This document shows, one piece after another, positions 49,117 to 64,000 of a stretch of 64,000 bases of DNA. A program made the position numbers and the translations under genes. Each line of letters starts with the position of its first letter. The first letter of the stretch is position 1. Origin of the DNA: Neocallimastix lanati (nom. inval.) (lineage: Eukaryota; Neocallimastigomycota; Neocallimastigomycetes; Neocallimastigales; Neocallimastigaceae); assembly GCA_016946835.1 (NCBI GenBank), contig JACVTC010000001.1, forward strand, positions 1,323,501 through 1,387,500, in the 5' to 3' direction. The notes below the pieces were generated by a model, which did not search any database, was not told where the DNA came from, and was given only the letters and a program-made list of their open reading frames with translations.

Positions 49117-50538
49117 TTTAAAATTTTCATTTCTTATATATGTAATTTTACGTTATTACATTAATGCACACATAATTTTTTAAAATTATTAGTATTATAT
49201 ATATATATATATAATATTATTAATTATTATATATCGTTTTAAAAATAAAATAAAATTTGATAAATAAATACCGTTTTTATTATTAAATAAATTATTCTTT
49301 TATAAAATATTATTTTAAATGAAATTATGACTAAATACTTTTGATAAATAAATAATGATTTATATATATATATATATACTTCAAATATTAACAAAAGAAA
49401 TATATGATATGAAGTATAATATTAATTATTAATTATCATATTAATGTATTTTTATGTAATATTATGAATTATGAGTTAATAATCTATTATTTATTTGAAT
49501 ATAATTATATTAAAAATAATTTGATAAAAATTAAATTAATAAAAGTCATTTTATTCATATATATACGAAGAATAACTTTTCATCTTTGAAAATAATTTCT
49601 ATATCAATATTTAATAATGACCTTATTAATTTTTATTGAAACTTTTATATGTCAATTTATTTTAAATGAAACATAAATAAATATTAAGGTACACTTATAT
49701 GGAAGACATAATATGAAAGCATTTAATATCAATAATCAATAATATTATATATTATTATTATTATATTAGTATGATTTATATATTAAAATTTTTTGTTATA
49801 TTTCCATATTAAAAGCAAATATGTAAATTTATTTTAATAATAGTTTAGTTCTTTATGTTATTAATATTATTATTATTATTATTATTACTGTAACATTTTT
49901 AATAAAATAATTTATTTCATTTGATAAAAAATAAACTTTAATTTAAATTTTGGAAAATTTTTAATATAAATTTAATTTATATCTAATAAAAAAAATATAT
50001 ATATTTTAATTTATTTTTATCTAATTGTTTATTTAATTAATTAATTATTTATTTAATTGTTCATTTATTATTATTTTTTTTTTTATTTTTTTTCTTATTT
50101 TTTTTTTTTTTTACTTTTTTATATTATATTTTTCTGTGATAAAATTTTATATTTTATAAATTAAAAAAAAATTATTACAAAAAAAAAAAAAAAAATAAGA
50201 ATTCAGAATAAGAATATTACAAAAATTAATTCTTTAAAAATATATAAAATATTTATTAAAAAAAAAAAAAAAATAATAATAATTTTATAATTTATTTTCA
50301 TATATAATTCTATTTTTAAATATATTTGAAATATTTAATAAAATAAATAAAATAAAATAAAATAAAATATTAATAAAGTAATAATTTAAAATTAAAACAT
50401 TTTATGATATAAATAAAATTAATTCTTTTATTAGTAATTTTAAAATTTTAAAATTAAAAACCATTCTCTTTTATATTAAAAATAATAATAATAAAAAAAA
50501 AAAAAAAAACAATAATAAAAAAGAAAGAAAGAAAGAAA
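49117..50538. other. AT-rich spacer
   Basis: No coding sequence is seen. A (GAAA)n tract sits directly before the next ATG at 50522-50536. Confidence 0.65.
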
Positions 50539-53256
50539 ATGATGACAAAGGAAATAATAGATGTGAAACCAGCTGAAAAAAACAAGTATTTAAATTTATC
50601 AAAACCTCGAACATTATCTGTAGAATTAAATTCATCAGGAAATTTAAAAAAAAGTTATAGTCAAGATGATACAACTCATTTTTCAAAATTAAACAAAACA
50701 CAAAATTCAAATAATAGTCCTTTATTAGAACAAGAAAAAAAAAAAGCTTATATAAATAATTCTTATCAAAGTGATTCAATTATCAAAAATAATAATGCTC
50801 CTTCTTCTACCTCTTCATTAGTAGATAAAGATTATAGAGATTTTATATTCAGTGCACCAGTAAAAAAACAACATTTTGATCCTAATAATTTTGTAAACTC
50901 AAATAGTTCTTTATATATTAATTCAGATTCACTAATTAAATCCAATAATACAAGCATATATTCAATAAGTTCATTTAATGAAAATTATAATGTAATTTTT
51001 ATTTTATTTTATTTTATTTTATTTTATTTTTTTTTTTTTTTTATAAATGTTTAAATATAAATTATCATCAATATTCTATATATATATTAATTTATCTTAA
51101 TAATTCTAAATAGAATTTTGATAAAAAAAGATTTGACAATTCTGAGTATGTAAGAAAAATTGAAGAAGAAAATAACAAATGGGAATTGGAAATAAATAAA
51201 TTAAAAAACGAATTAGATAATGCAAATAATGATTTATTAAAAAAGAATACGGAAATTGAAGAAGTAAAATAAATAATTTATAATTTATTAATGAATTATT
51301 AATTTCAATGAAAATTTACATAAATAATAATGATTCTTTATAATATATATATATAATGATTCTTTATAATTAATCAGCTTGAAAAATCTAATAAATCAAT
51401 AGTAGATAATTTAAATATTGAAATTAAAACAAAAGCAAAAGCAATAGAACAATTAAAAGGTATATTATTTAACCAATGAAATTAAATTTTATTAATATTA
51501 CATAAAAAAAAAAGTTCATTATTAATATTTTTCATTAAAAAACAGAAAAAAATGATTGTATAACCAATGAAATTCAAGAAAAGAACAAGAAAATTGAAGA
51601 ATTTAAAAATTCTAATGATTCAATGAAGAAAGAAATAATCAATTATGAAAACAAAATTAAAAATTCAGAAATTATTATCCAAAATGTAACTATTATATTT
51701 AAGATAATTTTTTTTTTATTCATATAATATAATAAATAAATAATAGTATTAATCAAATTTTTTCAACATTAATAATATTAACAAAATATAAAAAGTTAAA
51801 AGATGAAAATAAATCTATTAATGAAGAAAATTTAAGTTTAAAAGAGCAATTAGATATATTGAGTGATATTTCAATAGAAAAGCAAAGATTAGAAGACGAA
51901 AATGAGCATTTAAGAATGTTAACAGAAGAAATAGATATGAAAAATGAAAAATTGAAGTAATTTCGCAATTATCATTATAGAATTATCATTTATTATTTTA
52001 TTATTATTATTATTATTATTAACTTTAATACATTAAATTTATAATATAAACAGTAATTTAAAGAATAATTTTAACGAAGTACCGGTGAGTTTTAATAAAA
52101 CAACTCTACTATCCATATATTTATGTATATAACATTAGATACTTTTATATTTAATAATTAATACATTATTTAAACTTTCATAATACAAGACTCTTATGGA
52201 TGAAATTCAAAGCCAAAATAGTAATAGTGAAAAAAATGGTAAACAAATAGAGAATGTAAGTATATAAATATGATTATATAAATGATGTTATTGTCTACCA
52301 TAATATTAAAATAATGTTAAAAATGCTTTATTATATAATTTAAATATTACAATCAAAACTATGTACATGTAAGTAACAATAAAAAATATAGAGATAAAAA
52401 AAAAAATTTTTTTTTTTTCGAATTAATAAAAATATTTTTAAATAATATAAATAGAACAAAAAAAAATAATAATAAATAATATTATTGTAAATTTTATATT
52501 ATATAATTAAATGAATAAAGCAAATTATTAATTATTAAAATTAATTATTATTATATTTTTACTAATAAGGTAAATTTGAAAAAAAAGGATTTAAAAGAAA
52601 AAATACAATTATTAGAAAATCAAATAGAAGAATTATCAAAAAAAAATATAAATGAAAAAGGAGAAAATAATAATGAGAAAGTTGAAGAAATTATTGAAAA
52701 GGTTAAAAAAGAAACCCAATTAGAAATGATTAAGAAATATGATGATAAAGAAAAACAAGAATTAATTCAAGAAATAGAACAACAAAAACTAATAATTAAT
52801 GAATTAAATCTTAAAGAAAATAATATGTTAAAGGATTCAAACGAAAGAATAACTAAATTAGATATAGGTAACATATTTACTTCATTTACTTTATATAATT
52901 ATTAGTGCAATTAATAAAAAAAAAAAAAAAAAAAAGAAAGAAAGTAGAAAAAATTGAAATATATATTAAATAATATATATTAAATATATATAATATTATT
53001 AATTTGTTGTTATTTAAATAAATTAAATAAAAAAGATAAAATACCACTATTATCAGTTATTTTTAGACATAAGATCAAATTCTCCTTAATACTTTTTTTC
53101 ACTTGGTTATTTGGTATATTAATTAGTTTTGTAATTGTAGAATATGTTGCTTATTTAGCTGGTGATTATGGTACATGTCATCATTTAACTAATCAACTTT
53201 TCTTCCCACAAGCTCTAATGCAAGCATTAACCCCTTTAACGGCAAAGCCTTATTAG
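50539..53256 (+). CDS. Coiled-coil protein with C-terminal membrane anchor
   Basis: Nine exons (50539-50991, 51114-51263, 51378-51459, 51546-51685, 51796-51956, 52054-52084, 52190-52255, 52570-52867, 53057-53256) give 526 residues. The first 150 are polar and disordered (S, N, K rich). From about 151 to 455 the sequence is highly charged with leucine/isoleucine heptads (LENQIEELSKKN, KEKQELIQEIEQQKLIINEL), a long coiled coil broken by a loop near exons 6-7. A single hydrophobic helix at about 469-492 (ILFFTWLFGILISFVIVEYV) is followed by about 34 residues. The shape is that of golgin-like or tether proteins held by a C-terminal membrane span, or of organelle-linking proteins; no specific family was recognised. 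The last exon was chosen because the other nearby TAG acceptor runs into a stop, whereas the CAG at 53054-53056 keeps the membrane segment in frame. Confidence 0.75.
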
Positions 53257-53506
53257 TAGTTTAATAAGAAATTCATAAAATAAATATAAAACACATTATT
53301 TAATATATTCTTAATTATGTACATTAATTTATTGAAATCATATATTATAACATGTCTATTATAAAATGTAAAAATAATATACCTCATAAAAAAAAAAAAC
53401 TTTTTTTTTGTTTTTTGTTCATAGATTTATATTTGTTTATAATTCATAATCATATTATTATTATTATTACAATATTTTTTTATACATATTTATAATCAAC
53501 TTCGAT

Positions 53507-53543
<37 letters not shown>

Positions 53544-54258
53544 TGATTATTATTTTAATATTTTTAATAATTTAACATGTTTAGTTTTAGTTTTAGTTTT
53601 TTTTTATTCATATTATTATTATTAGTTATGTTATAAAAACAAAAAGTCATACATAAGTAAAATTTATGATAAATTTATTTAAGTATTTTGATAAAATTAT
53701 CATTTGATATATCTAATCATTATATATATAATAATATATGTCAAATATATTGAAATTATAAATTTAAATAATATGGAAAATAAAATATATTATTATAAAA
53801 TTTAATTAAAAACTATTATAATAATATTATTGTATTAATAAATTTGAAAATTAAAAAGACCATTTTTCAATAAAATTATTTTAAAAGAAAATGTGAATTG
53901 CATATAAATATTAATTTATAAAAAAATTCGAAAATTATAACAATAAAAAAAAAAAAAAAAAAAAAAAAGAAAAGAAAAAAAAAATTAATAATAAAATAAA
54001 TTTAACTAAAATATTACTTCAAACAATAAATAATAATTTATTAAAAAATATATCTATTAATAATATTAAATAAAAATAAAATAATAATAATAAACATTAT
54101 ATTTGGTTTGGCCATTTTTCTTTTTTTAATATATTTATTAATTATAAATTCAAAAATTGAATACGGAAAATAATAAGTAAATAAACAATAGAGTTTATTT
54201 TTTATAATCACCAACTATATATATTTTGGAATTATTTATTAATTAAAAAAAAAAAAAA
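53257..54258. other. AT-rich spacer before GTR2
   Basis: Only homopolymers, (TA)n and low-complexity sequence are seen; a TTTAGTTTTAGTTTTAG tandem lies near 53580. No gene is recognised. Confidence 0.65.
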
Positions 54259-55529
54259 ATGGTAATAATAAGCGTATTTACTTGTAAATTCTCATTATAA
54301 ATTAATAAATGTATAATATTACAATATTATTAATTTTATATAATTTTATAAAAATTAATCAAAAAAAAAAAAAAAAAAAAAAAAAATAATAATAAATAAT
54401 AATAATAATGAAATAATTTAATAGTCTTATTATGATTATGACAACGACCCAATAAATGAAATATATCAACCTAATCAAGATTACAGGTATATAAATGTAT
54501 TATTTAAAATAATTTTTCAATACAACTCTCTCAACCCCATTGTATTTATTTAGTATATTAAAATTTTTTGAAATTCAAATATCTATTATAATATAATTAA
54601 AATTACATAAATATATCTATTATATTTGTGATTATTTGTTTTAATAATAGTTATAAAATGGATCTTGAAAATTCATTGCCTTTTGAATCAAAGCCAAGGC
54701 TTCTTTTATTGGGTTTAAGAAGGTTTATATTAAAAAAAAAAAAAAAAATATTATAAAGTTATTTTATGTTTATACATAATTTTTATTTATATACAAGAAA
54801 TAAAAGTTTATTAATTATAAAAATAATTTCATCGAAAATAATAAATTATTTTATAATTATCCTATATATACATATATTATGACTAAATAATAATATTATA
54901 TATGTTAAAAATTAATGTTTTATAGAAGTGGAAAATCAAGTATTGAAAGAGTAGTATTTCATAAAATGTCACCAAACGAAACATTATATTTAGAAAGTAC
55001 TAGTAAAATTTCAAGAAATGATGTCATGTAAGCAAATATTCTGTAATAATAAATAGAATAAAAAATAAATATTACAATTACTTTTTTTTTAAAAATTCCA
55101 TATATCAGTGATTTTTATTATATTTAATTTTATTTAAAATTTATTATATCAAAAAATTTATCAATAACCAAATTATATTTTTTCGAAAATTTTGAAATAT
55201 ATTTACAATAAACTTTGAAATATATAAATTGTATTAAATTTCTATTTCAAAAAAAAGTTCATTTATTGATTTTCAAATTTGGGATTTTCCAGGACAAATT
55301 GATTTCTTTGATTCTTCATTTGATTTAGAAATAATTCTCGAAAGATGTGGTTCATTGGTCTTTGTTATTGATGCACAAGTATATATATAACATATTTTCG
55401 TTGAATATAAAATATATTTATTTAATAAAAGGGATACTTGAAAAAATTATTATATTTTTGTTATTATATATTTTATTATTATTTTATATTTTGAGTTTTG
55501 ACATATATTATCATAATCCTTAATACTCT

Positions 55530-55560
<31 letters not shown>

Positions 55561-56737
55561 TTCTTATAATAAATTTCTTTTTAAGGATGATTATTTGGAC
55601 GCTTTAAATAGAATTGTGGATACTGTTGTAATTGCTTCAAAGTTCAATATTAAATTATCATATGAAGTTTTCATCCATAAAGTTGATGGTCTTTCAGATG
55701 ATTTAAAAATTGGTAAAACATTTAAATATATTAATTGTTATTATTATTAAAATATATTATTAAATATAATATGTGTTGATATAAAATATTCCATTATTAT
55801 ATAATTAATGAACAATCATTAAAATATATAAATATATTTTTAAAATATAATTAAATATTGTAAACTAATCAAAAAGAAATTCAAAGAGATATTCATCAAC
55901 GTATTACAGAAGAATTAATGCATGAAAATTTAGAAGATATTCATATGAGCTTTTATTTAACTAGTATATATGACCATTCTATATATGAAGCATTTAGTAA
56001 GGTTATTCAAAAACTTATACCGCAATTACCAACATTGGAAAACCTTTTAAATATTTTATGCTCTGTAAATTTATTTAATATTTTTTAAATATTATATATA
56101 TATATAAAAAAAAAAGTAATACTTTTAAATACTAATCCAAGGTTTTTTTTATATATTTTATATTTTTTTATATATTATACGAAGAATTCGAATATTGAAA
56201 AGGCCTTTTTATTTGATGTAATGAGTAAAATATACATTGCCACCGATAGTTCACCTGTTGATATTCAAACTTATGAATTATGTAGCGATATGATAGATGT
56301 TGTCATTGATATATCTTGCATTTATGGGTAAAAAATAAAATATAATTATTAAATTTATTAAATTCTAAAAAATATATATATATATATATATAAACAATTA
56401 TTTTATTTTATTAATTTCAATATTATTATTAATATTGATATTTACATATTTGTAATAATAAAATGATAAAAAAAAAAAATTATATAAAATAATATTTTTA
56501 TGAAATAGTCCAAAACAGGAAAATGAAGAAAATGATAACGAAAATGCATCATATGGTACTGATACATATTCGGTTATTCATTTAGCAAATTCAATGGTTT
56601 TATATTTAAGAGAAGTTAACGAGTAATATTAATAAAAATATTTTTGTTTATAATACATTAATACATATATATATATATATATAAATTAATATCAATTTAA
56701 TAATTTATCTTTTTAATTAATAATTATAATTTTCATT

Positions 56738-56774
<37 letters not shown>

Positions 56775-57035
56775 ATTTGATAATATAGACATTTAGCTTT
56801 AGTTTGTTTTTTACGTGAAGAGAATTTTGAAAAGCCTGGTCTTTTAGATTATAATTTTGCTTGTTTTAAAAAAGCAATTGAAGAAGTATTTGAAGTTAGA
56901 CGACGTTTAGCTCAAGGCATGCTTCCTGATTCTGAAGATATACCAGGAAATAACAAATTAAACGAAAATTCTATTTCAAACAATATTGAGACTGCATCTA
57001 CTATAAATAATTTGGATATAAATTCAACAATATAA
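54259..57035 (+). CDS. GTR2: Rag-family small GTPase Gtr2/RagC, TORC1 regulator
   Basis: Ten exons (54259-54261, 54425-54486, 54651-54722, 54926-55027, 55258-55378, 55586-55712, 55877-56064, 56185-56327, 56509-56622, 56789-57035) give 392 residues. The G domain shows the P-loop GLRRSGKSS (43-51), the switch II motif WDFPGQ (88-93) and HKVDG (151-155) for guanine recognition. The roadblock-like C-terminal domain includes KIEKAFLF-type sequence ([20 protein letters not shown]), then [36 protein letters not shown] is nearly the same as in yeast Gtr2 and human RagC. Family members pair with Gtr1/RagA on the vacuole or lysosome and recruit TORC1 in response to amino acids. The start is inferred: the only nearby in-frame ATG stands directly before a GTAATA donor, so exon 1 would code just the initiator Met. 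The C-terminal tail is Asn/Ser-rich. Confidence 0.93.
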
Positions 57036-57118
57036 TTAAATTTTAAATCAACGTCATAATTATAGAATAAATATTAATAATATCATCATCATTTAAACAA
57101 TAAAATTAAACAAAAAAA

Positions 57119-57149
<31 letters not shown>

Positions 57150-58473
57150 TAATAATAATATAAAATAAAAAATTATAAATTAAAATAAATCTATTATAAA
57201 GAAAAAAATAGTAAAATAAATTTATTATAAAGAAAAGAATAGTAAAATAAATCTATAAATTAAAATAAATCTATAAATTAAAATAAATCTATAAATTAAA
57301 ATAAATCTATTATAAAGAAAAGAATAGTAAAATAAATTTATAAATTAAAATAAATCAATTATAAAGAAAAGAATAGTAAAATAAATCTATTAATATTTAT
57401 ATATATTTAATAATAATTTTTTATTTTTTTTTTTTTTTATTTTTATTTTATTTGATTTTATTTGATTTTATTTGATTTTATTTTTTTTTTTATTTTTTTT
57501 TATTTTTATTTTTTTTTTTTTTTTGTATTTTTATTTATAAATTATAATAAAAATATACTCTTTTACCATTTCGTTTTGAAAAGAAAAAGAAAAATTAGTA
57601 ATTAGAAAAAAAAAAAAAATTAAAATAAAAATAATAATATTTTAAGTATTTAAACTTTTATTATTAACTATATACTTATATATGATAAAAGTTCTATTTT
57701 TGTTTCCTATATATATATATATAAATTAAATGACATATAAATTGAATTTAATTTGGAAAATATATTTAATATTAAATTATATATATTTTTTTCTCAATAA
57801 ACTTTTATTATTTATTATTTATTATTTATTATTTATTATTTAATTATTTATTATCTATTATTTATTTTTTATTATTTATTACTTATTACTTATTTATTAT
57901 TTATTATTTATTATTTATTATTTATTATTTATTATTTATTATTTATTATTTATAATTTATTATTTATTATTTATTATTTATTATTCAATTATTTATTTAT
58001 TTATTATTTATTATTTATTATTTATTATTTATTATTTATTATTTATTATTTATTATTTATTATTTATTATTTATTATTTATTATTTATTATTTAATTATT
58101 TATTATTTATTATTTATTATTTATTATATTTATTATAATTATAATTATAATTATAATTATATATATAAATATTGACAAAAAAAATAAAAAATTTAGAAAA
58201 AATTTTTACTCTATTAAAAGATTAAATGATAGAGTTTTTAAAAACGTATAAAAAAAATAAAAAAAAAAAATGAAAACTTTATTTTATAAATATATTTTAA
58301 TAAAAATTTTAGTGCTATCAAAATTTTAAAAAAAAAAAAAAAAAAAGTAATTATTTATTAAACTTTATTTATATTTGGAATTAATATATATTAATATTTA
58401 AATAATAAAATTTTTCTTATTAAAGAATAATTTTTTCTTTATTTATTCTTATTAATATTTTTATAATAACCAG

Positions 58474-58504
<31 letters not shown>

Positions 58505-58703
58505 TTCGATAATACTATAAAACTATAAATAATTTAATAGCTAATTTTTGTTAAAACTTTTATTAATATTTAAATTATTTATAGAATTTCATGTACTTGT
58601 ATTAAATAATTCTATAATATTTTCCATATTTTTAACAGTTTTATATGATATATATTTTAAAAAAAAGTATAATAATAATAAAAGATTTATTGTTTTATTA
58701 AAC

Positions 58704-58737
<34 letters not shown>

Positions 58738-59269
58738 ATGGATATTTGTATATACTAATATTAACATGTTGATAATAAAATAAAACAGTAACAAATTTGA
58801 ATATGATGTCAAAACAAAATATTTAGTATATTTAAAAATAAAATAGTATAAATAGAAGTTTAAGATATCTACAATTTGAATAATATCATTTATCTTTTTT
58901 TTTTTTTTTTTTTTTTTTATTTTCAGTTATTAGTAATACAAGATATATATCAATAATTATTCATTTCTATACATTTTTCATTATAATAATAAAAACATAC
59001 TTGAAAAATAAAATTTACAAAATTACAAATATATAATGAATAAAAAATTCTCTTAAAATAATAGAGAATATAACAATAATTACGAAGAAGAAAATAAAAC
59101 AAACAAAAAAAAATTTTAAAAATAAAAACTATCGCATTTAGTATTCAATATATAAATTATTTAAATAACAAAAAAAATAAAAAAAAAAAAAAAACTTTTT
59201 AGGAAAAAAAATCTTATATACACAAAATACACAAATATCATAATAATTATTATAGAATTTCATATTTAT

Positions 59270-59309
<40 letters not shown>

Positions 59310-59419
59310 TAGCTCATTGTTATTATACATTATCTTAAATATATAAAATTGCAATATCAATTTTCCAATTAAAGAAAAAATTAAAAATTTCTATTATATA
59401 TATTTTTTATATATTAAAT
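57036..59419. other. AT-rich spacer with tandem repeats
   Basis: Holds a tandem block of AAATAAATCTATTATAAAGAAAAGAATAGT-related units at 57170-57390 and the TTATTATTTA minisatellite at 57801-58130. No gene is seen. Confidence 0.7.
57801..58130. repeat. (TTATTAT)n-type minisatellite, about 330 bases
   Basis: Seven-base unit ATTTATT, the complement of the unit at 35520-36030 and related to the one at 23340-23545, showing that this minisatellite is dispersed. Confidence 0.85.
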
Positions 59420-62314
<2,895 letters not shown>

Positions 62315-62316
62315 TT

Positions 62317-62355
<39 letters not shown>

Positions 62356-62468
62356 TAATAATAATTAAAATAATAAATGATAAATGATAAATGATAATAA
62401 TAATAATAATAAAAATAAAAATAATAAACAATCATAATAATAATTAAAATAATAAATGATAAATGATA

Positions 62469-62524
<56 letters not shown>

Positions 62525-62808
62525 TAATAAAAAAATCAATTTTAAAAAGAAAAAAGAAGAAAAAAATAGTAAATATTTATTATTTTATTATTATTTTATT
62601 ATTGTTATTATTATTTATTTATTTATTTATTTATTTTAATTATATAATTTTATATAAAAAAGAATTTTTTTTTTTTTTTTTTTTTAAAAAAAAAATAATA
62701 TAAATATTTAATGTAGATATAACTTATTCATGTGTATTTTTAATTTTTCAATGGTAATTATTAAAGACAAAACAAAAACGAAAACGAAAAGAAAAGAAAA
62801 GAAAGCAA

Positions 62809-62839
<31 letters not shown>

Positions 62840-62922
62840 AAATAAATAGGATAATTAAATAAAATAAAATGTACATATCAATATGTTATTTTATTTTATT
62901 TTTTTTAGAATAATAAAATTAC

Positions 62923-62953
<31 letters not shown>

Positions 62954-63191
62954 CTTTAATATATATATTTCCAAAAATAATTTATAGAATATATATATAT
63001 TTATATATTTATACCCTTTTATTATTTTTCTCCTTTTATATATAATATATATATATAATTTATACTGATACAATAAATAAACAATAAAATTATAAATAAA
63101 AATAAAATAATAAAATAATAAAAAATAAATAATAAATAATAAAAATAAAAAATAAAAATAAAAATAAAGAATAAAAAATAAAAATAAAAAT

Positions 63192-63227
<36 letters not shown>

Positions 63228-63369
63228 AATAAAAATAAAAGAAAAGAAAAAGAAAAAGAAAAAGATAAAATTATGAAATTATTTATCTAGTCAATAAAAA
63301 AAAAAAAGTTTATATAAAAGTTTTCTATAATCCTTTATGGTAATAGCATTATTTTCATTCCTTTTTTTT

Positions 63370-63410
<41 letters not shown>

Positions 63411-63907
63411 ATTATCATGTAGGGTTTTGGCATGTTTTTTCGTTTAATGATGTTAACTTTTTTTATTTTCATCAATATTTGAATTTTTTTTTTTTTTTTT
63501 TTTTTTTTGAATATTTCCTCTTGATTTTTAGCTAATTTTTTTTATTTTAATTTTCATTAATATTGTTAAGAATCATAATTAAAGTTTAATATTATTTAGT
63601 ATAGTTTTAAATTATTTATATAATATGCAATAAGGCTTGAATAACTTAGTAATCAAGCGTATAATTTTAAACAAATGCATTTCATGTAATTACGAATCAT
63701 TTTATATCCCTTGTGTTACTATATTTGATTTATATAATAATGTTATCATTAATAAAATGGTTGTCGTTTATTAATAAAATTTTATCATTAAAAAAAACTT
63801 TATAAAGATTAAGAGTCTCAGTTGATTCAACCATCTTTATTTACCACAAAAAAAAAAAAAAAAAATACCTTTAATATAAAACAATTATATAACAAAATAA
63901 CCATATA
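62315..63907. other. AT-rich spacer
   Basis: Contains an AATGATAAATGATAAT tandem at 62365-62470, AAAAATAAAT-type repeats at 63070-63240 and poly(T) near 63370-63410 and 63485-63508. Moderately complex sequence at 63600-63850 shows no extended frame and probably belongs to the promoter of the next gene. Confidence 0.65.
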
Positions 63908-64000
63908 ATGATGGGAAAATACAGTATAAAGAATAGTGACTCATCCTCTAATGATAGTGTATCCTCCTCCAGCATTGTTCATTTATTACAAAAAGCTAAA
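63908..64000 (+). CDS. 5' end of an unrecognised gene, cut by the window edge
   Basis: Open from ATG ATG at 63908 through the last base: 31 codons, MMGKYSIKNSDSSSNDSVSS then SSIVHLLQKAK, with no stop. The composition (Ser/Asn/Lys-rich) and the sharp rise in sequence complexity after an AT-only leader look like a true N-terminal exon. The family cannot be told from this much. Confidence 0.6.
   Translation, partial: MMGKYSIKNSDSSSNDSVSSSSIVHLLQKAK

Noticed and set aside
58548-58772. 74-codon plus-strand frame
   Set aside because: Runs through a poly(A) tract into AT-rich filler, with no splice partner or recognisable motif.

Overview
The window is from a eukaryotic nuclear genome of extreme A+T content, packed with poly(A)/poly(T) runs and (AAT)n, (TAAA)n and similar arrays, with many short GT-AG introns (commonly GTAAGT/GTATGT donors). 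The protein set (SF3B1, RPB5, a Gtr2/RagC GTPase, a prokaryote-looking transglutaminase-like secreted protein, a class C-type seven-helix receptor) and the base composition fit an anaerobic gut fungus (Neocallimastigomycota). That placement is inference; the genus cannot be given. Dictyostelium-like amoebae share the AT bias but fit less well, because here the AAT arrays lie in introns and intergenic DNA rather than in coding exons.

Layout. 1-7315: simple repeats with possible retroelement debris (about 3450-5500). 7316-9138 (+): two-exon divergent mitochondrial-carrier-like protein. 12531-15105 (+): four-exon BAHD/transferase-family acyltransferase lacking the catalytic His. 16931-21928 (-): SF3B1, four exons. 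23980-24545: decayed Cys-containing secreted-type gene. 25224-27040 (-): RPB5, eight exons. 29824-30450 (-) and 38620-38844 (+): remnants of one non-LTR retroelement family. 31311-32483 (-): secreted transglutaminase-like protein. 39170-40430: more retroposon-like sequence, with a GC-rich island ending in poly(A). 42206-49116 (+): a 22-exon gene for a receptor with a beta-helix-like ectodomain, a Cys-rich EGF-like module and seven transmembrane helices. 50539-53256 (+): nine-exon coiled-coil membrane protein. 54259-57035 (+): GTR2, ten exons with a first exon of only ATG. 59420-62314 (+): LITAF-domain protein, five exons. 63908-64000 (+): beginning of a gene that runs off the window.

The spliced models were built by eye from GT-AG boundaries and frame continuity. 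Every complete model sums to a multiple of three: carrier 343 aa, acyltransferase-like 573 aa, SF3B1 1235 aa, RPB5 208 aa, receptor 1153 aa, coiled-coil 526 aa, Gtr2 392 aa, LITAF-like 500 aa. The genes do not form a pathway. Housekeeping functions (splicing, transcription, TORC1 signalling) sit beside surface or secreted proteins. The last four complete genes and the partial one are all on the + strand, but each has its own AT-rich spacer. The most unusual item is the beta-helix receptor.
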